Position numbers and translations under genes: made by a program | Assembly: GCF_900199375.1 (NCBI RefSeq) | Contig: NZ_LT900217.1 | Location: 186,001 to 250,000, forward strand | Reading direction: 5' to 3' | DNA: 64,000 nt | Source of the DNA: Gordonibacter urolithinfaciens | GTDB taxonomy: Bacteria > Actinomycetota > Coriobacteriia > Coriobacteriales > Eggerthellaceae | Notes under the pieces: generated by a model | Databases searched by the model: none | Told to the model about the DNA's origin: nothing | Seen by the model: only the letters and a program-made list of their open reading frames with translations | Shown here: in pieces, positions 8,569 through 15,620 of the stretch | Layout: each line of letters begins with the position of its first letter | Position numbering within the stretch: position 1 is the first letter of the stretch

Positions 8569-8679
8569 GACACATGTGGTGCTTTCCGGCACGTAAATCT
8601 GATCACGGTACAAGATCTGATGACGGAACCGGCGCGCTGCATGTGTCTTTTTTTGCACCGGGTGCCCGCGCCCCGGTGC
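8569..8679 (+). promoter_or_regulatory. Structured leader of the MFS-CBS transporter, attenuator-like
   Basis: GACACATG (8569-8576) can pair with CATGTGTC (8640-8647), which is followed at once by a T-rich run (CTTTTTTTG), and the pairing can extend outward through GCAAA and TTTGC. A second stem, GCACCGGG (8655-8662) with CCCGGTGC (8672-8679), sits just before the ribosome site. This could be a transcription attenuator or a translation-control leader. No known riboswitch class was recognised. Confidence 0.4.
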
Positions 8680-8705
8680 GTGGGCAGGAAAAGGAGGTAT
8701 CGGCT

Positions 8706-10613
8706 TTGACTGCAACACTTCGCAAACCCTCGACTATCGTGGCGGTGGCGGCGTTCGCCGCGTTCCTCGCCACGTTCAACGAGACGTTCCTCAACGTGGC
8801 GTTCGCGCCTATCATGGCAGACTTGGGCGTGGACGTGTCCACCGTGCAGTGGCTTGCCACGGCCTACATGCTGGGCGCAGCCGTCATGGTGCCGGTGTCG
8901 GCGTTCGCCTACCGCAGCGTGCCCACCCGTCCGCTGTTCGTGGCCACCGTGGCGCTGCTGGTGGTCGGCAGCGTCATCGGCGCGCTGGCGCCGAGCTTCC
9001 CCGTCCTGCTGGCGGGGCGCATCGTGCAGGCGCTCGGCACGGGGCTGCTCATCCCCATCGGCATGAACATCACGCTCGAGGTGGCCCCGCGCGAGAAGCT
9101 GGGCACCTACATGGGCATCATGGGCGCCATGACCACGCTCGGCCCCTCGCTGTCGGTCATCGTGGCCGGCGTGCTTCTGGCCGCGTTCGACTGGTACTTG
9201 CTGATGGCGGTGTTCGCGGTGCTCACGGCGGCGTGCCTCGTGTTCGGCGCCGTCATGCTGGGCGACGTCGCGAAGCTCACGCATCCCAAGCTCGACGCCC
9301 CCTCGGTGGCGCTCGTGGGCATCGCGCTCATCGGGCTCATGTACGGCGTGTCCACGGCGTTCTCGGGCAGCATCGCCGTGGCCGCAGCGGCGGTCGTCGT
9401 CGGCGCTGCGTTCCTCGCGCTGTTCGTGCGGCGCCAGAAGCGCCTCGAGCAGCCGCTCATCGACCTGCGCCCGCTGTCGGTGCGGCCGTTCGCCGTGGGC
9501 GTGGTCGCGAACATGCTGTCGCTCGTCACCATCTTCGCCATGAACATCATCGTGCCCACCTACCTGCAGAGCGTGCTGGGGATGGACTCGCTCGTGGCAT
9601 CGCTCGCGCTGTTCCCGGCCATCATGCTGTCGTGTGCGGCCTCTCCTCTGGCGGGACGCATCTACGACAAGCACGGCGCGCGCGTGCTGCTGCCGGTCGG
9701 GTTCTTGCTCATCGGCGTGTTCGCAGCGCTCGTGTCGCTGTTCATCTCCACCGGGTCGGTGCTGCTCATCGCCCTGCTCTACATCCCCGTCATCTGCGGA
9801 TCGGCGCTCATCATCGGGCCCGTGCAGAGCTTCGCGCTGTCGCACCTGGGCCCCGAGCTGAACCCCCACGGCGTCACCGTCATGAGCACGGGCTTCCAGA
9901 TCGCGGGCTGCATCGGCTCGTCGCTGTTCACCGGCGTGTACGCGGCGGTGCTGGGCGGCCGGGCCGCAGCGGGGGCGTCGGCGTTCGACGCAGCGAGCAC
10001 GGGCTTTTTGGCAGCCGGCCTTCTGGTGGCGGCCTTCGCGCTGGCGGGCTTCTTGCTGGCGCTGCGCGTGCGCTCCTACGAGAAGGCGCAGGCCGCAAGC
10101 CGCACGGCCGCGGCGCGCACGGCCGGCGCACCTGCGGCCGCGCCGCTCGCCTCCATCATGAAGGCCGGCGTGTGGGCGCTTCCCGCCGACGCCACCGTGC
10201 TCGACGCCGTGCGCCTGTTCTCCGAGCGCGGCATCTCGGGCGCGCCCGTGGTGGACGGACGGGGCGACGCGGTGGGCTTCGTGTCCGACGGCGACGTGAT
10301 GCGCGCGCTGGCCGACCAGACGCCGGCCTTCAAGAGCGCGTACTCGTTCGTGGTCGAGCGGGGCAACGCCGACTTCGACCAGACGGTGGCCGCCGTCATG
10401 GGCCAGCCGGTCACCGAGATCGCCACGCGCCACGTGATCAGCGTGGATTTGCACGACGAGCTGGGCGGCATCTGCAAGGTGCTGGCCGACCGGCACCTGA
10501 AGAAGGCGCCCGTGCTGGACGGCGGGCGCATGGTGGGCATCGTGAACCGCTCGAACATCGCGCGCTACTCCATGGCCACCTACCTCGACGGCCTCGCGCC
10601 GGAGGCGTCGTAG
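8706..10613 (+). CDS. MFS drug-efflux-type transporter (DHA2-like) with C-terminal CBS pair
   Basis: 635 residues from a TTG start, chosen because AAAAGGAGGT lies six bases upstream; earlier in-frame starts have no ribosome site and fall in the structured leader. Residues 1-455 form a multi-helix MFS exporter with LDxTFxNVAF-like helix 1 (here FNETFLNVAF), the motif RAPTRPLF-like loop, and a GTGLLIPIGMN segment typical of the EmrB/QacA group. From about residue 478 two CBS motifs follow (SIMKAGVWALPADATVLDA and VMGQPVTEIATRHVISVDL). CBS pairs bind adenosine nucleotides, so transport may be gated by energy state. The fusion is unusual for this exporter family. A hairpin terminator follows the stop. 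Confidence 0.85.
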   Translation: MTATLRKPSTIVAVAAFAAFLATFNETFLNVAFAPIMADLGVDVSTVQWLATAYMLGAAVMVPVSAFAYRSVPTRPLFVATVALLVVGSVIGALAPSFPVLLAGRIVQALGTGLLIPIGMNITLEVAPREKLGTYMGIMGAMTTLGPSLSVIVAGVLLAAFDWYLLMAVFAVLTAACLVFGAVMLGDVAKLTHPKLDAPSVALVGIALIGLMYGVSTAFSGSIAVAAAAVVVGAAFLALFVRRQKRLEQPLIDLRPLSVRPFAVGVVANMLSLVTIFAMNIIVPTYLQSVLGMDSLVASLALFPAIMLSCAASPLAGRIYDKHGARVLLPVGFLLIGVFAALVSLFISTGSVLLIALLYIPVICGSALIIGPVQSFALSHLGPELNPHGVTVMSTGFQIAGCIGSSLFTGVYAAVLGGRAAAGASAFDAASTGFLAAGLLVAAFALAGFLLALRVRSYEKAQAASRTAAARTAGAPAAAPLASIMKAGVWALPADATVLDAVRLFSERGISGAPVVDGRGDAVGFVSDGDVMRALADQTPAFKSAYSFVVERGNADFDQTVAAVMGQPVTEIATRHVISVDLHDELGGICKVLADRHLKKAPVLDGGRMVGIVNRSNIARYSMATYLDGLAPEAS

Positions 10614-10617
10614 CGCG

Positions 10618-10643
10618 GCCCGCGGCGGGCGCGAGCCGCGGGC
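10618..10643. terminator. Hairpin between convergent MFS-CBS and FMN reductase genes
   Basis: GCCCGCGGC (10618-10626) and GCCGCGGGC (10635-10643) pair perfectly around eight bases. There is no T tract. It is a candidate bidirectional terminator. Confidence 0.6.
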
Positions 10644-10670
10644 GGGCTGCGGCTGCGCCCCCTGCCTCGC

Positions 10671-11181
10671 CTACAGGGAGCGGCCGAAGGCGCGCAGCTC
10701 CTCCAGCTTGGCGCTCGAGCGGTTCTCCGCGCCCGCGGCGGTGAAGACGCCGCAATCCTCCGCCCCGAAGTAGCCCTGGATGAAACCGTGGTAGATTCGC
10801 TCGGAGGCCGCGTACAAGATGGCGCTCATACTCAGCTCGGGCGCGGCGGACGTGCGCGCACGCTCAGGCACGCCGAGGGCGTAGGTGCGGTGGATGGCGC
10901 AGTGCAGCTGTCCCGAGAACGAGCCGTAGTATACAGGGCTCGCCAACACCAGCATGTCGGCCTCGTTCCAGCGCGCGTACACCTGCTCCATGTCGTCGCG
11001 CTGGACGCAGGCGCCGTCCCCCCTCGTATGGCAGAACTCGCAGCCCGGCGATGTCGAGCGCGGCCACGTCGATCACCTCCACTGCGTGGCCCGCCTCGCG
11101 CGCGCCTCCCGCGAACGCGCACACCAGCGCGGCGGTGTTCCCGTTCGGACGTGGGCTTCCGTTCAATACGAGGATATCCAT
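10671..11181 (-). pseudogene. NADPH-dependent FMN reductase / flavodoxin-fold protein, frameshifted
   Basis: The N-terminus MDILVLNGSPRPNGNTAAL is the FMN loop of the NADPH-dependent FMN reductase family, starting at an ATG with AAGGAG upstream. After DIAG the frame is lost: deleting one G from the GGG at plus-strand 11044-11046 restores CEFCHTRGDGACVQRDDMEQVY, the expected metal- or substrate-site segment, and then DMLVLASPVYYGSFSGQ through to the stop. So there is one single-base insertion in an otherwise complete gene. It may be a real inactivation or an assembly error. It is the last gene of the operon that starts at the flavodoxin and cyclophilin-like lipoproteins. Confidence 0.8.
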
Positions 11182-11207
11182 GATCTCGCGCTCCTTGTCC
11201 CGGCCGC

Positions 11208-11627
11208 TCACGCGACCGCCTCGATACGCAGGGCGAACGCGCCCTCCAGCTGCTTAAACACGGAAAGCGGCCCGTCGACGGCGCCCATCGTCACCTGGTC
11301 GTCGTAAGCCGCGGACCCCTCTTCCCCTCCGAACAGCACGGCGAGCCAGCCGCCGCGCGGGTTGTAGTTCAAATCGCCGTTCGTCCAACCGTCGTGCACC
11401 TGCGCCTCGTCGTAGGGCAGCGAGAACGGTAGGCGGCCGCAGAAGTCGACGCCCGTGCCGCTCACGTCGACGGTCACGGGCAGCCGCGCGGCGAAGGCCC
11501 GTGCCGTTTCCGTGCCGTTCAGGCGCGCCGGCACCTCCACGTCGCCGAAGCGCAGCACGATAGCCGTGGCCCCGTCCGCCTCGCTCCCTTCCCCATCGTC
11601 CATGCGAATTCTTCTCTCGTCCTTCAT
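11208..11627 (-). CDS. Cyclophilin-like fold protein, cytoplasmic
   Basis: 139 residues, no signal peptide, start ATG after GAAAGGAA. Features of the cyclophilin_like family are present: an N-terminal strand with VPARLNGTETARAFAARLPV, then SLPYDEAQVHDGWTNGDLNYNPRGGWLAVLF. These small proteins recur in gut bacteria beside flavodoxins, aldo/keto reductases and MerR or LysR regulators; their activity is not established. Fourteen bases separate it from the downstream start of the tandem Tat-exported homologue on the same strand, and 26 bases from the FMN reductase, so the set is probably one transcript. Confidence 0.8.
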   Translation of the reverse strand: MKDERRIRMDDGEGSEADGATAIVLRFGDVEVPARLNGTETARAFAARLPVTVDVSGTGVDFCGRLPFSLPYDEAQVHDGWTNGDLNYNPRGGWLAVLFGGEEGSAAYDDQVTMGAVDGPLSVFKQLEGAFALRIEAVA

Positions 11628-11640
11628 GCAAGTTCCTTTC

Positions 11641-12129
11641 TCAGATGGTTACAAACGTCACGTCTACGCTCGGCGCTGCGGCGAGGGCCGCGAGGGCCGC
11701 CGCATCCTCGACGCGCCCCAGGCGCGTGTATCGGTACGGGGTGTCGAACGACTCGTAGAACAGCACCGCGCAGTCGTCGCCGTAGAGCATGAGGTCGCCC
11801 GCCTCGACGCGGCCGGGAGCGTACGGGCTCGTCGGCAGCGGCGCGTCCAGGGCAGCGAACTTCTCGTTGCCGTTCAGGTCGTCCATGGCCAGCTCGAGCG
11901 GCAGCAGGGCGGCGAACGCGCGAGCGGCCTCGCCCTCGTCGAGCACCGCCTCGACCGCGGCACCGTCGAACGAGAGGCGGATGCGGGGCACAGGCTCCTG
12001 CGCGGATAGCCGCGCGCCGCCGTCCGGCCCCGGCGCGCATCCGGCCAGCATGCCGCCCACGAGCGCGGACGCGCCGACGCCGGCCGACCCCATCACGAAC
12101 GTGCGCCGGTCGAGAACGCTCTTCCTCAT
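11641..12129 (-). CDS. Tat-exported cyclophilin-like lipoprotein
   Basis: 162 residues. The N-terminus has a twin-arginine motif (DRRTFVMGSAG) followed by a hydrophobic stretch and the lipobox LAGC, so the protein should be exported folded and lipid-anchored. The mature part repeats the cyclophilin-like pattern of the next gene (VEAVLDEGEAARAFAALLPLELAMDDLNGNEKF, DLMLYGDDCAVLFYESF), indicating a tandem duplication in which one copy gained an export signal. Its ATG overlaps the stop of the Tat flavodoxin in an ATGA arrangement, so translation is coupled. Confidence 0.82.
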   Translation of the reverse strand: MRKSVLDRRTFVMGSAGVGASALVGGMLAGCAPGPDGGARLSAQEPVPRIRLSFDGAAVEAVLDEGEAARAFAALLPLELAMDDLNGNEKFAALDAPLPTSPYAPGRVEAGDLMLYGDDCAVLFYESFDTPYRYTRLGRVEDAAALAALAAAPSVDVTFVTI

Positions 12130-12794
12130 GCAAGCCCCGATCCCTCGAGCCACGGCCCCACCTCGTCGAGCGCGTCGGGCAGGCTGCCGCGCGTGAGGTG
12201 CAGGGCGTCGCGCACATCGGCCGCAGGGCACAGCTCGCGCAGGGCGTCGAGGGCGACGGCGTTGCCGCTCGAGCTGCTCGTGGAGAACGGGGCCGCCGTC
12301 TTGCCCGCCAGGTCGTGCTTCGCGAGGAACGACCGCACGACGTGCGGCAGCTGCCCCCACCAGATGGGGTGGCCCAGGTACACGGTGTCGTAGGCATCCC
12401 AATCCTGCACGGCGGCTGCCAGCGGTGGCAGATAGTCCTCGTCCTGCTCGCGCTGCACCTGCACCGTCATGGCGTCGTAGTCATCGGGCCACGCGTCGGT
12501 CGTCTCGATGCGGAAGAGGTCGGCCCCCGTCGCCTCGGCGATGCGCTCAGCCACCGTGAGCGTGGTGCCCGAGTACGAGAACACCGCCACGAGGGCGCGT
12601 CCGCCGCCGGCTTTCGGCTCGGGGGCCGCCGCAGGCTCGGACGTTTCGGGCGCCGCTACGGGTTCGGGCGCTTCGGGTGCCGCGGACTCGTCGCCCGCCG
12701 CGCACCCGGCCAGCATCCCGCCGCCGAGCACTGCCATGCCGAAGCCGAACGACCCCATCACGAAGGTCCGCCGATCCATGTCTCGCTTCTCCAT
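12126..12794 (-). CDS. Tat-exported flavodoxin lipoprotein
   Basis: 222 residues from the ATG after GGGAGACAGGT. Tat motif MDRRTFVMG, hydrophobic segment, lipobox LAGC, a Pro/Ala/Glu linker to about residue 65, then a flavodoxin domain (VAVFSYSGTTLTVAERIAEATGADLF and YLGHPIWWGQLPHVVRSF). Extracytoplasmic flavodoxins with Tat lipoprotein signals are typical of Coriobacteriia that run respiratory electron transfer outside the membrane; the cofactor, probably FMN, would be loaded before export. It has its own MerR-type promoter upstream and is followed by the exported and cytoplasmic cyclophilin-like genes. Confidence 0.88.
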   Translation of the reverse strand: MEKRDMDRRTFVMGSFGFGMAVLGGGMLAGCAAGDESAAPEAPEPVAAPETSEPAAAPEPKAGGGRALVAVFSYSGTTLTVAERIAEATGADLFRIETTDAWPDDYDAMTVQVQREQDEDYLPPLAAAVQDWDAYDTVYLGHPIWWGQLPHVVRSFLAKHDLAGKTAAPFSTSSSSGNAVALDALRELCPAADVRDALHLTRGSLPDALDEVGPWLEGSGLA

Positions 12795-12834
12795 ACCTGT
12801 CTCCCATCGCTTGCGATCGTCTGATCCGCCTTGA

Positions 12835-12865
12835 ACTCTACGCTTTGGAGCTTGCTCCAGGTCAA
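12835..12865 (-). promoter_or_regulatory. MerR-type promoter of the Tat flavodoxin operon (19-bp spacer)
   Basis: Minus-strand -35 TTGACC (12865-12860) and -10 TAGAGT (12840-12835) with exactly 19 bases between. The spacer contains the perfect dyad TGGAGCAAGCTCCA except for its central two bases. It matches the promoters at 7154-7184 and 13311-13341 in spacing and dyad position. Confidence 0.75.
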
Positions 12866-12888
12866 ATGGAGATTGCATGTGCGCAGGC

Positions 12889-13280
12889 TCATCGCAGTAT
12901 GCGGACGAGCTCGATGCCCTCCGCCTCGTCACGGTCGCGGCTGTAGAGACGCTCGACCGCGTTGTTCCAATGCTCGTGGACGCCGAGGCTTCCCACCGGG
13001 TTGCCCTCGCCGTCGCGGTAGGCCGCGCCCGACGGCGGCGCGGCGACGAGGGCGGCCTCGTGCAGGTAGTTCTCCACGCCCAGGTTGCCGTCGAGCGCGG
13101 CGTTGCGCGACATGACCGCCGGCTGGTTGATGAGGAAATCGGCGCCCACCGAGTCGAGCGCCACGCACAGCTGCCCAGCACCCCGCCCGCCAGCGCCGCC
13201 GCCCCGAGCGCGGCCGCGCCCATGACGAACGTGCGCCGATCCATGCGCGCTGCCTTGCGAGCGCCCTTCATCTCGTTCAT
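12889..13280 (-). pseudogene. Remnant of a Tat-exported DUF362-family protein (internal deletion plus frame change)
   Basis: The start is intact: ATG after AAAGGGGTCGCG, Tat signal DRRTFVMGAAALG and lipobox-like LGSC. Directly after it, in a different frame, the sequence is LCVALDSVGADFLINQPAVM continuing to ENYLHEAAL, SLGVHEHWNNAVERLYSRD and GIELVRILR, which is the C-terminal end of DUF362 proteins (iron-sulfur-associated, often Tat-exported in this group). The several hundred residues that should lie between are absent. A deletion joining signal sequence to C-terminus near 13175 explains both the missing middle and the frame change. The promoter is still recognisable. Confidence 0.75.
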
Positions 13281-13310
13281 CGCGACCCCTTTCGTCGTCG
13301 GCTTCCTGGT

Positions 13311-13341
13311 ACCATAGCGGCTGGAGCGCACTTCAGGTCAA
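13311..13341 (-). promoter_or_regulatory. MerR-type promoter of the DUF362 remnant (19-bp spacer)
   Basis: Minus-strand -35 TTGACC (13341-13336) and -10 TATGGT (13316-13311) with exactly 19 bases between, and the imperfect dyad TGAAGTGCGCTCCA in the spacer. The box lies between this gene and the divergent peptidase E gene, so it could affect both. Confidence 0.7.
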
Positions 13342-13359
13342 GCGGGAAAGGACGGTTTT

Positions 13360-13974
13360 ATGGAGAAACTGCTTCTCGTTTCCCTGTTTCAGAACGTCAC
13401 GGGCCTCCTTAGGCAAGTCGAACCCGCCCTCAAAGGTAAATCCGTCACCTACATCCCCACGGCCAGCTTCGCCGAGAGCCGGGGGTTCCTCGCCCGCATG
13501 AGCCGATGGGTGCTGCGCGGCATGGGCCTGCGCGTGGACACAGTCGACGTGTCCACCGAGCCCTACGAGACCATGCAGCGCGCGTTCGAACGCAACGACC
13601 TCGTCTTCGTCGTGGGCGGCAACACGTTCTACCTGCTGCAGGAGCTGAGGAAATCGGGAACCGACGAGCTGCTGCGCGAAGCGGTGCGCGCAGGAAAGCT
13701 CTACATCGGGGAGTCGGCCGGGGCCATCGTCGCGGCGCCCGACATCGCGTACTCGCGCGCCATGGATCGCCCCGATCGCGCTCCCGACCTGCACGACACC
13801 GCCGGGCTCGGCCTCGTCGATTTCTACCCGGTGCCTCATGAAGGCAATCGCGAGCTCGGGGCGGCAGCCGCGCAGATCGTCCGCGAGCATGCCGAAGCCC
13901 TCGACGTGCGCCCGTTCAATGACAAGCAGGCTCTCTACGTGGAGAACGGCGTGGCGCGGGTACTCAATACGTAA
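13360..13974 (+). CDS. Peptidase E-like serine peptidase (family S51)
   Basis: 204 residues, cytoplasmic. The class I glutamine-amidotransferase-like fold carries the S51 catalytic serine in GESAGA (Ser119) and a histidine in PVPHEGN (His160); the VVGGNTFYLL segment before it is the usual substrate loop. Peptidase E releases aspartate from Asp-X dipeptides; members of this branch with a 204-residue length are often annotated only as S51 peptidases, so the specificity is not certain. The start follows GGGAAAGGA. It diverges from the DUF362 remnant and its leader overlaps the MerR-type box. Confidence 0.85.
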   Translation: MEKLLLVSLFQNVTGLLRQVEPALKGKSVTYIPTASFAESRGFLARMSRWVLRGMGLRVDTVDVSTEPYETMQRAFERNDLVFVVGGNTFYLLQELRKSGTDELLREAVRAGKLYIGESAGAIVAAPDIAYSRAMDRPDRAPDLHDTAGLGLVDFYPVPHEGNRELGAAAAQIVREHAEALDVRPFNDKQALYVENGVARVLNT

Positions 13975-14061
13975 GAAAAGCCCAGCAAGAAACAGCTCAG
14001 CGCAGAGGGCCTCGCCGACGGCTGCGCCCGCGAGGCCGCGGAGCTCCCCTGAGCAACGCCC

Positions 14062-14439
14062 TCACTCCCCGTCCACGGGGCGCCGCTGCGCCTTCACCTG
14101 CGCGCGGCGATGCTTGTCGGCGAGGCGCGCCTCCCTGGCTCGGCGCGAGGGCTTCGTGGCGCGGCGAACCTTCGGCGGGCGCGCCTTGGCCTCGAACAGC
14201 CGGCGCAGCTTCTGCAGGCACAGCTGCCGGTTGCGGAACTGGCTGCGCGACTCGCGGGACGTCACCGCGATGCCGCTCGGCCCATGCACCATGCGCACGG
14301 CGGAGTCGGTGGTGTTCACGCACTGCCCGCCCGGCCCGCTCGCGCGGAACACCTGCACGTCGCAGTCGCGCGCGATCTCATCGAGCGTCATCTGCGCCCA
14401 GCGGGCGAAATCGCGGTATGTCGGGGATTCGGAGTCCAT
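14062..14439 (-). CDS. Release-factor-like GGQ protein (ribosome rescue, ArfB/RF-H type)
   Basis: 125 residues from the ATG at 14439. The catalytic loop of class I release factors is present as [20 protein letters not shown] at residues 37-39, without the stop-codon-recognition domains, and the C-terminus is a basic tail (many Arg and Lys). Proteins of this shape hydrolyse peptidyl-tRNA on stalled ribosomes. A TTG six codons upstream is possible, but neither site has a Shine-Dalgarno sequence. A -10-like element ends seven bases before the ATG, which would make the transcript leaderless. Confidence 0.85.
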   Translation of the reverse strand: MDSESPTYRDFARWAQMTLDEIARDCDVQVFRASGPGGQCVNTTDSAVRMVHGPSGIAVTSRESRSQFRNRQLCLQKLRRLFEAKARPPKVRRATKPSRRAREARLADKHRRAQVKAQRRPVDGE

Positions 14440-14445
14440 GCGAGC

Positions 14446-14456
14446 ATGATAGCGCA
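14446..14456 (-). promoter_or_regulatory. TGCGC-extended -10 element, possible leaderless start of the GGQ protein
   Basis: Minus strand reads TGCGCTATCAT, with the hexamer TATCAT ending at 14446. A normal distance from -10 to transcription start places the first base at or next to the A of the ATG at 14439. The same TGCGC-TANNNT arrangement occurs at five other intergenic sites in this window. Confidence 0.5.
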
Positions 14457-14475
14457 AACGGGCCGCACGCAGAGC

Positions 14476-15417
14476 CTATCCGGTAATCCGCCGATAGACG
14501 GGCAGGAAGCCGTCCTCCAATCGACGGCGGAGCAGCAGTTTATGCGAGGATCGCACGCCTTCTGTCATAAGCACCCGACCGAAAGCCTCTGCCGGAACGC
14601 TGTCGATAAGGGCGCAGACGGTCTCCATGTCCACCGTCTCAACGAACCTAACGAGCGCCGCGTCCAAATCGGGATTGCGCGTAGAGGCTAGGTAATCGAA
14701 CGGATGGATGGCCCTGCCTCGACCATCCTCGCTCGGCAACCGATAGCAGGACACGTTCGTGCCGAAGGCGTCCTGCTCGATATTTTCATCGCCTGTCAGA
14801 CGGCCCTCCGCAAGCGAGGGACTCCTCTTGCTGAACAACGAGCTTCCCAGATCATATACCGGCGCCAGCTCGTAGGAGCGGCCGACGTCCATGAGCAAGC
14901 CCCAGTTGCCGTTGTTGCGATCAGGATTCTTGATGAAGGCATCGACCACGAACATATCCCAGAAGCGCTCTCGCACGCCGGGCACCGCGCGCAGCAGGTC
15001 AGACGTCTCGATGGTAGCAAGAACATCGCCCAAGTACACGCTCTCGCCATCGGACGGCGCAGAGTTGAACCCCGCGTCATCGTCAGAAAGCGCGTTCTTG
15101 ATCTCCCGGAATTCGAACAGGCGCTTGTCGGGATAAGTGAAGTCTTTGCAGGCGCACACGACCTTCCCCGCCCGATAACCCAGCATCGTCTCATGCACAG
15201 GGATGCCCAGCGATGCGTAGATACGAGCGCCCACGTACTCGGAAACCGGACTCAAGGTGTAGGGCGGCAGGTGTTTCCCTTCCAGATCGCGTGTGGTACG
15301 GGGGTACTTTGCGATCCAAGGCTCTCCGTCGATGAGGATGCCCTCCTTCTGCCCGGCGCGCCCGCCGTAGAACAAGCCGCTTTTGCCGCAATCTCGCAGA
15401 TCGACGATTTCAACCAT
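14476..15417 (-). CDS. CtkA/HipA-like protein kinase
   Basis: 313 residues. The kinase-like features are an N-terminal lobe with WIAKYP (nucleotide-binding lysine), an SEYVGARIYASLGIPVHET segment, the catalytic loop DAFIKNPDRNNGNWGLL, and the metal-binding LAPVYDLGSSLF. This is the pattern of CtkA of Helicobacter and the C-terminal domain of HipA serine/threonine kinases. It starts at an ATG after GGGAGGTG. There is no HipB-like DNA-binding partner next to it, so it does not look like a type II toxin-antitoxin pair. By eye its base composition is more AT-rich than its neighbours, suggesting acquisition. The target is unknown. Confidence 0.8.
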   Translation of the reverse strand: MVEIVDLRDCGKSGLFYGGRAGQKEGILIDGEPWIAKYPRTTRDLEGKHLPPYTLSPVSEYVGARIYASLGIPVHETMLGYRAGKVVCACKDFTYPDKRLFEFREIKNALSDDDAGFNSAPSDGESVYLGDVLATIETSDLLRAVPGVRERFWDMFVVDAFIKNPDRNNGNWGLLMDVGRSYELAPVYDLGSSLFSKRSPSLAEGRLTGDENIEQDAFGTNVSCYRLPSEDGRGRAIHPFDYLASTRNPDLDAALVRFVETVDMETVCALIDSVPAEAFGRVLMTEGVRSSHKLLLRRRLEDGFLPVYRRITG

Positions 15418-15460
15418 GGTTCACACCTCCCGTTCCGTTGCCCCGCCCGCGTTGCGCTCG

Positions 15461-15469
15461 ATTGTACCA
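15461..15469 (-). promoter_or_regulatory. Extended -10 promoter of the CtkA-like kinase gene
   Basis: Minus strand reads TGGTACAAT, a TGn-extended -10, ending 44 bases before the start codon. No convincing -35 was found. Confidence 0.5.
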
Positions 15470-15553
15470 GAAGGAAGCAGACGGGCGTGTCTTCGTCGCC
15501 CGGTCGAAAGAAATCGGATCAGGTTCGCCCTTCCACGCCCGATAGGCAAAGCG

Positions 15554-15578
15554 TCCGAAAAGGCCTGCCCTTTTCGGA
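15554..15578 (-). terminator. Hairpin downstream of the ANT(6)-like gene
   Basis: TCCGAAAAGG and CCTTTTCGGA pair perfectly over 10 bp around five bases, 43 bases past the stop. There is no T tract, so it may act as a 3' stabiliser or weak terminator. Confidence 0.6.
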
Positions 15579-15620
15579 TACGACCCGCTCGGCCGCCGTC
15601 GCACCAAAGAACATGAGGGC

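Noticed and set aside
8391-10496. Long minus-strand open frame opposite the MFS-CBS transporter
   Set aside because: The composition is dominated by His, Arg and Gln with no domain pattern; the transporter on the plus strand explains the locus.
14476-15417. HipBA-type toxin-antitoxin module
   Set aside because: Only the kinase is present; neither neighbour is a HipB-like DNA-binding protein.
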